Shown: positions 20,034-35,000 of the stretch, piece after piece
Layout: every line of letters begins with the position of its first letter
Numbering within the stretch: position 1 is the stretch's first letter
NCBI RefSeq assembly: GCF_964355755.1
Contig: NC_092677.1
Location: 4,097,001-4,161,000 of the forward strand
Direction: 5' to 3'
Source of the DNA: Antedon mediterranea
Lineage: Eukaryota > Echinodermata > Crinoidea > Comatulida > Antedonidae
DNA length: 64,000 nucleotides
Program-made: the position numbers and the translations under genes
The notes under the pieces: model-generated
What the model saw: only the letters and a program-made list of their open reading frames with translations
Database searches by the model: none
What the model was told of the DNA's origin: nothing

Positions 20034-23000
20034 CTGGTGTAAAAGAAACAATGATAATAAATGTCATTGAAAAAACAATTACCAATGCATACCAATACTA
20101 ATTTTTACATATAACATACCAATTATTACCAATACCAATTATTTTACCAATACCAATTGTTTTACCAATACATACCATTACGAATATATACCAATCATTA
20201 CCAATACAGGGTACATACATTACTAATACATACCTGTACCAATTATCTAACCAATGCATGCCTATACACAAACACACAAACCTGAATGTTTCCAATAACG
20301 CCACACGAGTCCATTCGGCTGGCAACATTCACAGTGTTTCCCCATATATCATATTGTGGTTTACGTGCCCCAATTACACCAGCAACTACGGGACCATGAT
20401 TTATACCTAAACAAAACAAAAAGTTAATTTACATTTGTAAACATTTTTTTACATGTGTTTTCTCGGTTAATCAGCAGGCCTCCCTCACATAGAAGACGGT
20501 TATAATACCATGAAAGCCCCCAGTGGTCTAATAGTTAAACATCTGCATATCAAGAAGAAGGTGTTGGGTTCGAATCTCGGTTGGGGCGACTTTTTCTCAT
20601 TTCACAGATTTCCTCATCTTATTAAGTTAATGAATTAAATTCCTGTTGTGTTAATATTATAATATATAATACAGAATTCATTGCGAATGTTACCTTACCT
20701 ATTCTAAGCTCAAATTCATTAAATGAATGTTTGTTTAGTTGCTCTAGTTTGGTTTGCATTGACATCGCAAATTCAGTCAGGACGCCAACGTAATACAAGG
20801 CTTGTCGCTGGCAAGCTTGATCCTAATAACAAACAAAAAACAATTTTGATATGAGCCTTATTCATCTATTTCAAAAATAAATCTAAACTAGAGATACTAT
20901 ATTCCATAGAATATAAACCTAGAATTTGTGACCTTTGACTCTACACTGACTCCAACACTTTTACCATGGAGCTATCTAAATTTGTAGCTCTATGATTTCA
21001 CTATTTGATTGAAATCACAGCCCAGGGTAAAAATATAATCTTTCTAAATATTTAGTATAGCACCCTTTATTTGTGACCTTTGAACTTACGCTTTCCAAAC
21101 CCTGTCCAAACTTGGAAAAGTAAGCTTTAATACAGAGTGAGGCTTGCGCAAAAGTAAACAATTATATTAAAAACTTAGACAAAAAGTTAAGTAGTTGGTT
21201 TATATTTAACATTAATAAAGATGATATACCATATATTTTAAACCATATCTAAAAATGTATAAATGTATATAAAATGTATAATTTCTAATATATCTATGAA
21301 CTTTCTGAACATTCATTCAAAGACTAAAATAGTTTCTAGGCACAGAAACCAATAATTATTTTTTTCCAGGTGTTTGGCTTCCTTTTTGTGTCTTAAACAA
21401 AGAACCAAATGATGTCCTTGGATGTTTTTTTAAATATTCCTAATTGTTATTTTTAGATATATTTTGAGGCCATTTACTTCCTGTCAGCTCTTTGGCTAAA
21501 ACCAGTTGCATAACACAACAGGCAATGGCCCTTGGTTTAGCACTCCTTAAGGAGCCTCAATGATGAGTAGTTGCATTGGGCTGCTTATGCTCTGGGGTTC
21601 CTAAAGCTTGTGGGGTCCCTAAAGTTCTAGGGCCCAGGGGTTTAGCCAGTGAGCGCTCATAGCCATTACACCACTGGCTAAAACATTATTTAGGATGATC
21701 GTTGTTAGGCAGCCTAGATGCCCTACTGGTCTAACTTTTATCTAGCCTACTTTACAAAAAATAGCCTTTTGTCCTCTTTACTACTAAGTTAAGGAGAATG
21801 ATCACCTACTGGTCTAAGATAGTCAAAATGTTATGTTATTGTCCCTGCTTCCTTTATCATTATCCCTACCTTGTAGGCATCATTAAATGATGAGTCATTA
21901 TTCTCGTTGTCCTGGTGTAGGCCTGCAGCTGCCATGTATGTACTCCCTATCGTTTTGATCTTCTCAACACAGCTGTATTTTGGTTTTGATAACAACTGTA
22001 ACAAAAATGTATTACGTAAAACTTTGAAAAGAAGCCCCTGGGTTCTTTTTGAAAGAAGAAGCCCATTTGAAAATAAGCCCCTTCTTTGGTTTGAAAAAGT
22101 AATCTCGAAAAGGAGCCCATCTTGAAAAGAAGCGCACCTAAAATTCCTAAAAAAACCTTTAAAGGATTTCTTTTCAAGATGGGGGAAAATGCAGCAATTG
22201 ACGATAGGGGCTGAAATGGAACAGAACACCAGGGTAACTATCTACTCTTTTTTAAAATGCCCACAGAAATGTGCATTACCTCCAGTTTAAATTTTCGAGT
22301 TTTCTTAAAACAAAGTTTCGAAAATATGGAAGGGTCGAGCTCACCTCATCAAAATCAGCGATGATTTCATTAAGTAACCTTAAGCATTCTAAACCTTCTT
22401 TATTAATGTCCGTTTCCATATAAAATTCTTTAAAATTAGGAATAGAGGCAAACATCACAGCTATCAAACTGTATGACTGATGGTACAGTTCCTAGAAAGA
22501 GATTAAAACAGGTAAGTAGTAAAACCCCTAATAAGGGGACACCAACAAGACCAACAACACTTAACATTGACCCTAGTTCATTTCACAGGAAGATATAAGA
22601 AATTCTAATTTGAATAAGACTCATCAAATTTAAAGAATAATTTTACTTTGTTTAAAATAAGCTTAAGTAAATATTTTTGCCTTCTTACGAATGATGTTCA
22701 TTCTATGTAGGTTTGATAAATAATAATAAAGCCTGAGTTTTTCAATTAAGCACTTTTTAACTATCTTGACTTAAGCAAAACGATTGATACATTTCAGCAT
22801 GCAAATACTTTTAACAGTTGCCTACATCAGCTTTTATCTTCCTTCTTAGAAAGTGGCCTGCTACATTCTCTGGAAGCATGTTCTCAAGGAGTACTTTGTT
22901 AAGAGATTCCATCGTTTCAACTTCTTCTCTCTCAACTCTGAACTTCATTTGCCATAAGAAGCCTAATCTTGACATGTAACAAAGCTGAAATATAAAAACA

Positions 23001-26000
23001 CAGAACACCATTAAGAAATGAATAAAAGTCTTGTCTACACTATCAAACTTTGTGACAACAAAATGTGATGTACCCATATATGGACATGATGATGTCATAT
23101 CACTACCATATTTGGGAATATCACCAGCAGTATACCACTCTTGGCAAACATCCCTTCCTAAAACATCTTTACCCCAAACATTGCCTCAAACTAATTCTTC
23201 TCCATTTTTTCAAACCAATTCACTCACAAAATTACCTAACACAAGTTGTAACATAACATGTTTCTCCCAATTTGAACCCCACCACCTACCTGTCTGTCTA
23301 GCAGAAGCAGTGTAATACATATCAAAGCCAGTTGAACTGTCATAGATACTGCCATAGGTATACGTTTATCTTCACTGAAATACCAAAATAAATAAATAAA
23401 ACAAAAATGTAAATATGGTTACAAATCTCTATTCTACTTGTTTAAAACCCATCCTTAACCAACATTTTAGAGGCCAGAAATATTTAAAAAAAAACTTTTA
23501 AACAATAATTCATAAAATTCTAGTTTTGAAGGCCCTGTTTCTGAGAGAGAGTACAGAAGGTGGGATTTAATACAGGTACAATAATGTTCTATTAATTTTC
23601 TAATTGCTAATCATATCCAATGCTTTTTTAAAACCCTGTTAACTTTTAGTAGAGGTGTTATAATTTGTGAATTTTACTCTTAAATTTTAAAAATTAAATT
23701 ATTTACCCATCTGTTGTTTGATCATCAATTGTAAAAACAGATTTATGGGTGAGGTGGAGAATTAAACAGTACAAAACAAAACTGATTGCCATGACAACTG
23801 ATTTCAGGAGGAATCCCATCTTCATAAACATCATTACTGTTAACATTGCTAGCATGGCGGAAAATGGAAGATACTGAAAGGAAAAAATCACTTATTAAAT
23901 GCCAAAAAAACTGGTTATTTACTGCAAAAGCAAATAAATTGATTGATTGATTGAAATATATATTTCAATCAATCAATCAGTATAAAGGTAACACATTTAA
24001 GAATTTTTTATCAGATGACAGTTAAAGAATGATAATTTTTTATCAGGTGATGATTGAAGAATAATTGTACTATCATTATTATTATTGTTATTTAAAAATG
24101 GTATAAAAAAGTACATAAAAACATACTAAAGAATGTTACATTTAGTTTAAAAAAAAAGTGAAAAAAAAGTGATGATATTGATTAATTTTACGCTATGTTA
24201 TTTATGTTGAAATGACTATTGAATTAAAGAACTTGAACTGTATATATTGTACAACTAATATATTGCATTATTAATTTTGTTTTAATAAATAAATGTATTC
24301 ATATCTTATTTTTTCTAATGATGATGTATTACTATTTAATTTTTAAAATTTTTATTTGAAGAAACATATCTTTATAAACATTTACAAAACGAAAGTATAC
24401 CTATATACTTAATGAATGTTGTTATCCAGGTATATTCAAATTATATAATATGCACACAATGACATTCTTAAATCCCTTTAATTTATTGACATCTTACATA
24501 ATTGAACATGTGTTCTTATATAAGATGTTTGCAATGCCTTTTGTTGGTGTACATTTTGTATAATCTTGTGTTTATTCACTGATCATGGTAGGACCATACC
24601 GAAACATGTATGCAAATTTTCAGCTTAACAGAAGTTTTTTTCAAGGATTTTACAAGATACAAGATAACTTTATTGTCAAAATTGTTAACAATTTCGAGAT
24701 ATGTTTTGTACCTGAGTAGAATAAATAATACGATGTGATAACTATATAAATAAATAAAAATGATACAAGTGACTATCTTGAAAAGTTTTTGTTAAATAAA
24801 TTGCCGCATGCTATGTACATTGGTGAAAATCTGAAACGGTTTGTGGAAATTTTTTCCTGTGTCAGTCTAACCCTTCCTGATCTACGTATAATGATGTCTG
24901 AATGTAATGGGTGTGATGGGTCTTGCATAATTGTGTCAAATTTCTTAAGTATGAACATATTAAACATTTCATCTAAAGATTTCACTTCTACACCGATAAC
25001 TCTGCTGGCCTTGTTTACTAATCTCTGAATTTGACTTTTACTGTTTACATTGATATGAGAAAACCAAACAATAATACAATAAGAAATGATTGATTGAACA
25101 ACAGAGGAATAAAACATATAAATGAGATGAGAACTAACATTAAACCGTTTCATTTTGTATATAAATACATTCTCTTATTAGCCTTGGTACGGAGTTCTTT
25201 AATGTTGCTCTCCCAATTTAGTTTATTATCAATTATTAATCCCAAGTATACTTATGACTTTCTACTATTTCAACAATTTCATTATCGATTTCAATATTTA
25301 CATGATTAGTTTTATTTTTCCTTCTAAAATCGACAATAACCTCTTTAGTTTTTTTGGCATTTAGTTCAAGAAAATTTTGTTTACACCAGACTTACAAAAT
25401 GTTCAACATATTCATTAAACAGGGATGTATTATTATTTGAAATTAAACCAACTAGGCAAGTATCATCTGCAAACTTAACATTGAATGATTATTTTATTTG
25501 AGTCTACTTGTCAATCGTAAATTTGCTGATCCAGCAGGCTTGGGTATAAAATTTGACAAAAAATATAGGTGGAATTAAATTAAATTAAAAATGGAATCTT
25601 TTCTTGTGTTCAAGTTGTGTACGTAGCGGACGCATACATTCAGAAATGATAGTGTGAAGGAAAATAAAATAAGATATGTTTTATGTTTTCTTAAAAAACC
25701 ACTCACAGCTGGGAATTCGCATTCTGTAGTTGATAACTTGTTGACACCAGTTGTCACTGTTGATTGTATGATGGTTAAATTGTTTACTCCAATGACATCA
25801 TTCACAATATCATTTTTGTAAACAAACAATTCTGTTGCGTTTTGTTGCTGATTGGCTAGGATGGGATATTTACTAGGTACAGGTGGTGGACAGTCTATCT
25901 GTTGGTAAAACACATAGAGGTTATAAAATTAGAATAGAGAATACTCCTACCATAAAGGTATTATACTAGAGAACTAGAGTGTCAACTTAGTTATTCACTA

Positions 26001-29000
26001 ATATGGCTGCACCTTCTATCAGATATTCAATAGACACTGTGATATCAACACAACATTTACCAACAAATGATTAATTTCACAATTAGTTAATTAACAATTA
26101 CATTTATATCCCTGTACAGTAATATTAAAAACTGATTTTGGCTTTCATATTTTAAATCATAAATTTTATAAATAGATACAGGGAAAATTTTGAGATGTCA
26201 TCATTTCGCTGCTGCTGAGCTCTCTCTAGTTATATAATACCTCTATAAATTCAACTATTAAAATCAACTAGGATTTTGTAAAGCTCAAAATCCTATCAAC
26301 AGAGAGCAGTAATCACATATTTATGAACAGATACGGTAGCCATTCTACGAAAGCCCATTAATGCCATTTTAAGTATATGTTTTTCGAACGTAATCCGTTC
26401 TAACGAATTAGTAATTCGTTTGAACGGATTAATAATCTGTTCAAACGAATTAGGAATCCGCCCAAACGAATTAGTAATCAGTTTAAACAAATTATTAATT
26501 TGTTTAAACAAATTACTAATTTGTTTAAACGGATTAGTAATTCGTTTGAACAAATTAGTAATCCGTTTGAACAAATTAGTAATTCGTTTGAACGGATTAG
26601 TAATTCGTTTGAACGGATTAGTAATCCGTTTAAACGAATTACAACATATACTTTAAATGGCACTTGTTGTATATGTTGCAATTCGTTTGAACGGATTACT
26701 AATTCGTTTGAACAGATTATTAATCCGTTCAAACGAATTACTAATTCGTTAGAACGGATTACGTTCGAAAAACATATACTTAAAATGGCATTAATGGGCT
26801 TTCGTACCATTCTGAGGAGAATTCTCTGCACTGTTCACTGTCATTTAGTTGATTCTGTATGCGTAGCCTCAGCAAGGCATTATGTACCAACCAATCAACA
26901 GAGGGCAGTAAACATATAATTGTTGAAATCATGATGTTCACAGAGGAATTGATCATACTCAATAACGGATATCCAGGCTGTCGCTTAGAGTTATGGGTTG
27001 AAGATAAAGCTAGGCCTTATTGTATAAAAGCCAAAGCACCCATAGATCAATATGGAAAGACTATAAAAAACTATGCTGATGAGGAACTGTATATTCTGCA
27101 ACAGTGTAATTTATGATTAGTCTTTGTTGTGTTGTGTGACTGTGACATACATTTTGGTGCATAATGATGATGATTTAAGGAATATTTATCCATTCATTCA
27201 ATCAACAATTACAATTATACGATGGAAGGCAGCCAAAGGCTTAAATGTGTACATTCACCTAGATAAAAACATCAAATTATATTGTACACTTAAAGATTTT
27301 GTCCCTCAAAAACATAAACAATGAAGATAAATTAAATCAGACTTTGAATAGGTTATTCAATAGAATAAATCTCTTCCATAGAAAAAAAAAATTAAAAAAA
27401 AATGTTATCACTTATAATATGAATAAATAACTGGTTAAATTCAACCAAAAACTCATTGTGCTTTAAATTACAGTTTTTAAAGTAAATAATTTTTTTTCGA
27501 TCCAATTTTTTGTCAAAGTGGATAACTACTATGTTACATTAATGTCATATTCAACAACAAACAATTGTAAGAATTGGGAACATGTTAACAGAATTTGAAA
27601 ATATAAACATACAATTGGCCTTATTAGAAAAGTCCACAAAGTAAGTGCAGCAAACACATAAACAGGAAGTGAATCAAAAAAGATAATATTTTCCTCGTAA
27701 TACCCAGTAGCAACGCACTTTAATTTATGGTATAGGACAGGTTGCGGATCTTTCAGTAGTGCTTTAGGTAAATCAGTAATCATTACAATTTATTGATCTC
27801 AGAAACTGAAAGTGTCTTAGAATTTTGTTAAAATGTAATGGTTAACATTCAGTATGCAAATCAAAAATACTTTTGAATATTGTTGAAATTAAAACAACAC
27901 AGGATTAATTTTAATCCTCCAGTAACAATAAATGAATGTACAAGCTGGTAGTCGTTTGGTCATAACAAAGTAAATCAAACCGATCCCTTTCAGATGAGCA
28001 AATATAACGTTGTCTCATGCCTGATAAAATTAAAATTAGTTTGAAAGCAAGTGTATCAGGTTCTGCATATTACTTACCACATTCACAAACGCAACTAATA
28101 GCGTAATGGAGACGGTAATCAGTGCAATAGCACAGCGTAGCGATCTGTTAGACGATACCATCTGAGCTATCCAATTTGCTGTCAATTTTTTGTGACACTA
28201 TCGGAATAAATAATATTATTATAATTATTAGTATCTATTTTTTTTATAGTGTATAAATTTTGTTCTTTCATTGTAAATGTTATGTGTATGTGTGTGCGCA
28301 GAGGAAAAAAAAATAAAATAGTCAAGTCCATCAGCTTAAACAGGCAAGAACAATACAGATATATTTATCAAGGGGCGATTTTTATACATATAATTTACAA
28401 AAAGTTTAAAATTTCATTTTTGTTAAAAGGGGGTAGTACATCCCCTAGTGCCATTCCCCTGGATCCGCCCCTGTTTTTTATTGTATTAATGTGTTAACAC
28501 AATTGGAAAAAAAAAATTAGGTTTATAAGTATACTCCCTTCTCCATGACTTGTGCAAAGGCTTATACCTAAGGAATATCTTTATTGGGTAATTACTGCAA
28601 GAGTGGACAGAAATATTATAGAGAGGAATCAAATGGGTGCTAATTTAGGTAATCAAAACACACGAATGATAGCTTACTAGAAGTTGATCAGCCATACCCA
28701 CAATAAGAACACAGAGAAGAAGAAGACAGCCAACCGTGAAAGAGATGTAGAGCAGAGGCGTCTTACGCATCGTCAAAAACTGGCCAGCTGCGATACATAT
28801 AAATATGAAGAAAGATGTTCCAATGTAGTACTTGAAAGATGGGTCTGCCAGCTCACTATACTGTAATGAAAACAAAACAATTATTTGGGGATCATTTCAA
28901 ATTTATTCTATTGCAGTTACTGCAGAAAATACATTTATTTTATTGCAATAATGTATGGTTTACTTTTAAGAGGAAATTTAATTACAATAACCCCTTTTTT

Positions 29001-32000
29001 CTAGTTGCTTAATTTTCTGTAGATGCTGTAATTGTAAGTTGTAATTAATCTGGTTTTTTTTTTCTGTTTTTTTGGTCTTTCCTTGCCTTTTATTTGTATT
29101 TGGTAGATGTTAGAATGAGTAAAACAGAGGCAGTCATGGCAAAATAAACAGCATGTAGAAACAAAATTTCTAAATAATTACTGGAATTGTAGTTACTGCA
29201 GTATAATAATAGTTTTTTGCAGTATTGCAGACAAAGAATGTTAAACTAATTTGCACATTTGTTACATAAAAGATCTAATAACACAGAGGAATAATTTATA
29301 GCATTTTTTTAGTATCAGTGTTAAATACTTTTTTAATTGCTTGATGAGATGGCATTTTTAAATGTGTCAACCAATTATAATTTGATAAATAGGTAATTAA
29401 GAAAGCACTGTGAAATTGAACCGTTTAAAAAAAATAAGAATTGAGATATTTCAAATTTATGACTCCATTTCTTGTAATATTTTCAGTTCAACATGGAGAA
29501 TTTGGTTAGAAGCGGCATACATAAAGCTCTGTCTACACTATAAAACTAATTTGATGTGCCAAATTTGGTAGTGAATTTTAGTGTTTAGTTTTTCTTACCC
29601 TTTTTTCCCAGTTGTCCACTTTGAATATCATGGTACCAAATTCTAAATCGTCAGAGTTCATGCATAACCGACTGAAATAATGAAAAAAATTAAATTTAAA
29701 TACGTCTTTTTATACCACATCTTTATAGTCTCTGTTCCATGTGTACAATAAACTACCAGGTAATATTTAATTAATTATGGTCTATATGTTATGGTGCCTC
29801 CATAACACATAGAAGGTTCTAGTTCAAGACTTTCTTCACTCAAATTGTATCATCTTCACTGTTAATAGTAATGTTTCATTTTCACAGTGCACCACTAGAC
29901 TATGTGTCTATTGCGGATGCTTAGTACAAGAGTGTGCCTAGAATGAACTTTTGATTCTTCTAGGTACATAGTTGTATAGTTTTATTTTATATGCATCCAA
30001 CAGCAAGTAACACACCAATTACAAGATGGATAAACTATTTAATAATTTATGATGCTTATAAACTAAGTCTCATTGAAGTTGAAAGAGTCATGAGTTACAA
30101 CCCTGGCACTAGGTCAGGACCGAACCCTGGACCTTTGGATTGGAAGGCAAACATGTTAACGACCAAGCTACAGATATTATTTATTGAAGGAGTATTGCTA
30201 GGTGGTTCAAAATATGTTTTTTGTAATCAAAAATAATATTCCTTCATTTATATAAATAATGTGAAAGTATATTGACATAAGTTATTTATAAGACTTTTTT
30301 TGTAATTGGCACAGAATTTTATGACCCCAAACAAATGTTGTCGTGACAAATCATAGTAAAATCAGGGTTTAAAACATATTATTTTTATTGCAGTATTAAC
30401 TTTGCAAAAGCTGAAAGGTGACATTTAACAGTGCACTTCATAATAGTGACACAGTTTCCAATTTTACACTTTAACAGTTATTTTGTATTGTCTTTGAAAA
30501 CATATTGGTTAAATGTCATCTGAATGTCCTTGTTTCACACATAACATCGACATCACGTCAAGAGAAATAGGACACTTAATGTTAAAGTTATAAATAGCTA
30601 TAATCTTAATGTTATATATAAACACACACTAGACAAATTACTAAATACAAATGTGAAATGCAACAATTAATATAATCATTTTTTACCGCATTTAAAATTT
30701 CAAAATGTACATAGCAATGAATGCAGTAATGCATGTGTACGACTGAATTTGTTGCCGAAGTATTTTTAGTAGCATGATGGTGAGAATTATGGTCTTATTA
30801 CAGATATATAAAGTCAGCGAGTCAAGGCCAAAGATAGGAGCTACGTTGAGTCCATGGTTGCTTCATGACATGTTTTCGCAGCCGACTCTCCCAATGTCAA
30901 ATGTAATACATCCTTTGACAAAAAAAGAGGTTACTTTGCGTTGCCATACTTATTTCACATTAATTGGTCAGGTAAATCAAACCCATGACCTCCAGATCAC
31001 TAACCTGGTGTTCATACCTCTAGACCACCAAGGTTGTGCTTATGGCTAGGGTTAGATTCAAGACAATATCTCTGTCTACACTATCAAACTAGTGTGACAA
31101 AATAAGTGTGATGTGCCCATATATGGTAGTGATATGCTTAAATATGGTAGTGATATGACATCATTGTGTCCATATATGGGCACATCACATTTTGTTGTCA
31201 TATAAAGTTTGATAGTGTAGACAAGGCTTAGAAGCTTAGCATTATCATCATGGATAGATAATGGCTGCAAAGAATATGACATGACAGACTCATAGGAGAT
31301 GAGCATGTTATATAAAACATTAAATCGACCAAGCCTTCTGGCATTTATAAAATATCGCTATATAAAATAAAATATAAATCCTTTACTTTTCGGAATTAAT
31401 GCCGTCAATTGCTTCATACATCCTCTCGTTTACACGTCTGTCAAACATGATAGAATGGCGATGAATTCTGAAAGAAAAAAAACTCATCTGTTACTCTACT
31501 GCATGACAGAGTAGCGGTGAATAAAACCGATACATTATATTCTAATATAGGCCAATTTTATATCATAGAATGACAATGAATTCTGAGAAAAAAGAAAGAA
31601 AATGATTTATCACAATAAACAATATCTAGTTTTATAAATATTTAATATATATATTTTTTTCATTTTGTTTTGTTTACTGCTATGTTCAATAAAACAACTC
31701 TTTCTTTGATCTTAGATTTAACATTGGGAATTTTTAATTTCTGTTGGTGTTAAGCTTTTATTAGTCGAAACAACACCTCATTAAAGTTTGTCAAAAAGTT
31801 GAATTTGATCTTCTCTCCTTCCTATGACAAACAGAGACATTTTAAAACATATATTAACCGTTAAAAAAAATAATATCAATAAGCACAAAATAAGTATTAC
31901 ACATCTTCTTAAAATCTATATAAAAATTCCAGAATATCTAAGTATACCGATACTTACTTGGCATTGTGTTCCATTATTGATAATGGGAATAGGCAGGTGT

Positions 32001-35000
32001 TGATAGCAAATATGCCCTGAGGATTAAAACAAAAAAAGTATGGCTGTGCATGTTAAAGTTATTATATAATACTTAATATATAATTTTCTGCATTTGATTC
32101 TCATAAATATGATCGCAAATGACAGATGGAATCGTAACTCGAACGTCACCAGATTATATTACACAAATCCAAGATGAATAAAAATATATGGATCAATAAA
32201 TGCGGTCTTATATTCATAATCTGTCTCTCTTCATCCCTTTTTCATGCAACGGATATAACAATATCTTAATAAAAACATACATAAAACATATATTCTATGC
32301 GTCATGCTTTTTAAATCACAAACAGAATAATCCTTTAACTTTAAATAGCGCAGTATTAACAATAATAAAATCTTTATTTTTCTAACGGAAAGAAAAACTC
32401 TAGAAAGGTGTTCTTCCACCATGACGTATAACATTGTAACACAAAGTATTGTAATAATCACTACAATATTTAGTAAAGGGACACTTTGAAACGAACAAAA
32501 GGCATTGTATGTTTCCAAACTATGGTCACCTCATCTATTCATTTTTTTCGCCAAAGATGTTCCCTGTTCTACTGTTAAAGAAAAACCTCATGACATTAAA
32601 TCTTGGAATTTTAAATCACTAGAATGCGATGCAAAGACGTAAGTGCAACATAAGCAATTTGACCACTAACATGAGGACGATGTAGTGCGTGAGAGACGTT
32701 TGTACAGCCCGCTACGGCGCCTGGACTATTCCATTTTCCTTTCGAGGGGTGTCCATATTGGGAATAATGGCATATGTAGAGTCTATACAGGAGGGATCTC
32801 ACGAAATAGACTGGACCACTAACATGCGATGGATTATTCTAACTATCGCTTGTGATTGGTCAACTTGATAGGTTGTTATTATTATTTATTATTATTATTT
32901 ATTGCCAAAAACCAGTTACAAACAAACAAAACACAGAAACTAAGGGAGTAGGCAGGAACCTAAAAGTGAACCTTATCACTATAACAAGGTTCCGTACTCC
33001 CAAAGTAACAACAATGATATAAAATAAACTATATAAAAATATTTAAAAAACAAATAGACGAATCAACAGTGTTAATATAAAATAAACGGATAAAATACAT
33101 AATAGTCGATTCAACAAAGTCAATATAAAACATGTGATTTAAGTGAATTTAAAAATATTTGAAAACTGTCTAAAATTAAAGAATTTTTAATCATTTCCGG
33201 TTGTGCTTATGTCCTCGCATTGTGTCCTAATGGGAACCAAGCTTAAGTTGGACCAACACTATTTTAGACTATTCCTTCAGTAATAATAGTAATCGTCTTC
33301 CCAAAGTCAATAAACTTTGTAAACATTGTCATTTAAAAATAATATGTGACAAAAATAGAATGATAATGGTTTTGACAACAACTGTTCCTTAATAATGTCA
33401 CATACATGATAATTATTCTTTCAAATCAAGACGTCAAACTATTTGAGTAAATTCTGATTGTAAGAAATGTGTCTCCAGAATGCTAATTACTCAAACAATT
33501 GCACTAATTGTAACTATTAAATTCCTAGAATCTATCTGAATGTGACTTTTGTCATAGATGTAGGTCATGTGGTCTATTAAGCTCTGTCTACACTATCAAA
33601 CTAGTTTGACAAAAAAAAAATGTGATGTGCCCAAATATGGTAGTGAAATGGCAAAATATGACAGAGCCTGACATTTTTATGGTGATTGTCGTTCTTTATG
33701 GTGTGTAGTTTTCTGTAGTTTTTCAAATTTTTGAAGTTATTGCTTTATAGTATAAAGCTCTGTTTACACTATAAAACTTTATGTGACAAGAAAATGTGAT
33801 GTGCCCATATACATGATGACATATCACTACCATATTTATAAGCACTTTTTTTTTTGTCGCACTAGTTTGATAGTGTAAACAGAACTTAAGAATAGTCATG
33901 TACGGTATCAAATATACTATGATTTCTCTACTTCATGATGTGTACTTACAGACAAACCGACAGTCCGGGTAACAGGAAGAAAGGCTAAATTTGCGAATGG
34001 CTTATCAGCTCCCCACGTTTCAAGATATCTTGCCATTTTTTTGGAAGCTCTCATACGATTTGTTTCCTTCTCGTTATCCTCAGGGTGTAGCATTTCATTC
34101 TTTGATGACTACAATAAAAACACATATCAACTTGATAACTTTTATGATAAAACATATAATTGATAACTTTTTGATAATAAAGAAAAACACATAGTATGTG
34201 AAGGTAAGTTTTAAGATAATAAAAAAGAAATAGTATATCAATTTGATAACTTTTTGATAATAAAAAAACATTTTTTTTCAACATCTGTATTCATCAACAA
34301 GACACTCATCGCACAGTGATAGACGTTGTTAAAATGCGATTTTGATACAAGATTTACGAATCTATTGTAAAACACACTGTACTTTACAAGTAGGTCTCTT
34401 GAGGAAAGATCATGTTGATGAATGAGACACTCTTGAATTGTTTACAACTAAACGCTAGGATGTTGCGGCAATAGAAAATTGTAATATCCAAACATTAACT
34501 AATACAAAACACAAAATTAAGTTAATTTTACTACACACTTTAAAATAATATAGAAAGATTGACAAGAATGTGTAGACATGAGTAACAAACTATCCTGCTC
34601 TAAACGAAAAAAAATGGAAACAAAACTGTGGAAAGAAGTACACTGTAAGCTCTGTCTACACTATAAAACTAATTTTGAAAGTGTGATGTACCCAAATATG
34701 GTAATGATATGCCCAAATATGACATCATCATGTCCATATATGGGCACATCATATTTTTTTGTCTCATAAAGTTTGATAGTGTAAACAAGGCTTTACTCAT
34801 TAATCATAATCAGTAATAGTTTGAAAATTATTTTAATTTAAATATACAGTATAATAATAGACTTGCAAGAAATCTGTAGTTAATGTCCTTTTATGTTGTG
34901 AGCTCAAGTATATACATAATATGAAACGCCATAAGTGCCAAAAATGTTTATCTTTTTACTAATTTCAGTCTACAACCGACGTATAAAAGTATATCATACA

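Noticed and set aside
23031-23315. 94-codon plus-strand frame next to cyclase exon 17
   Set aside because: It combines a MITE copy with the antisense of exon 17.
26296-26919. Frames on both strands encoding FKRITN / RLNELVI repeats
   Set aside because: Translation of the palindromic 21-bp units.
26859-27116. 85-codon plus-strand frame ([20 protein letters not shown])
   Set aside because: Less repetitive than its neighbours but without a domain, promoter or splice context. I could not support a gene.
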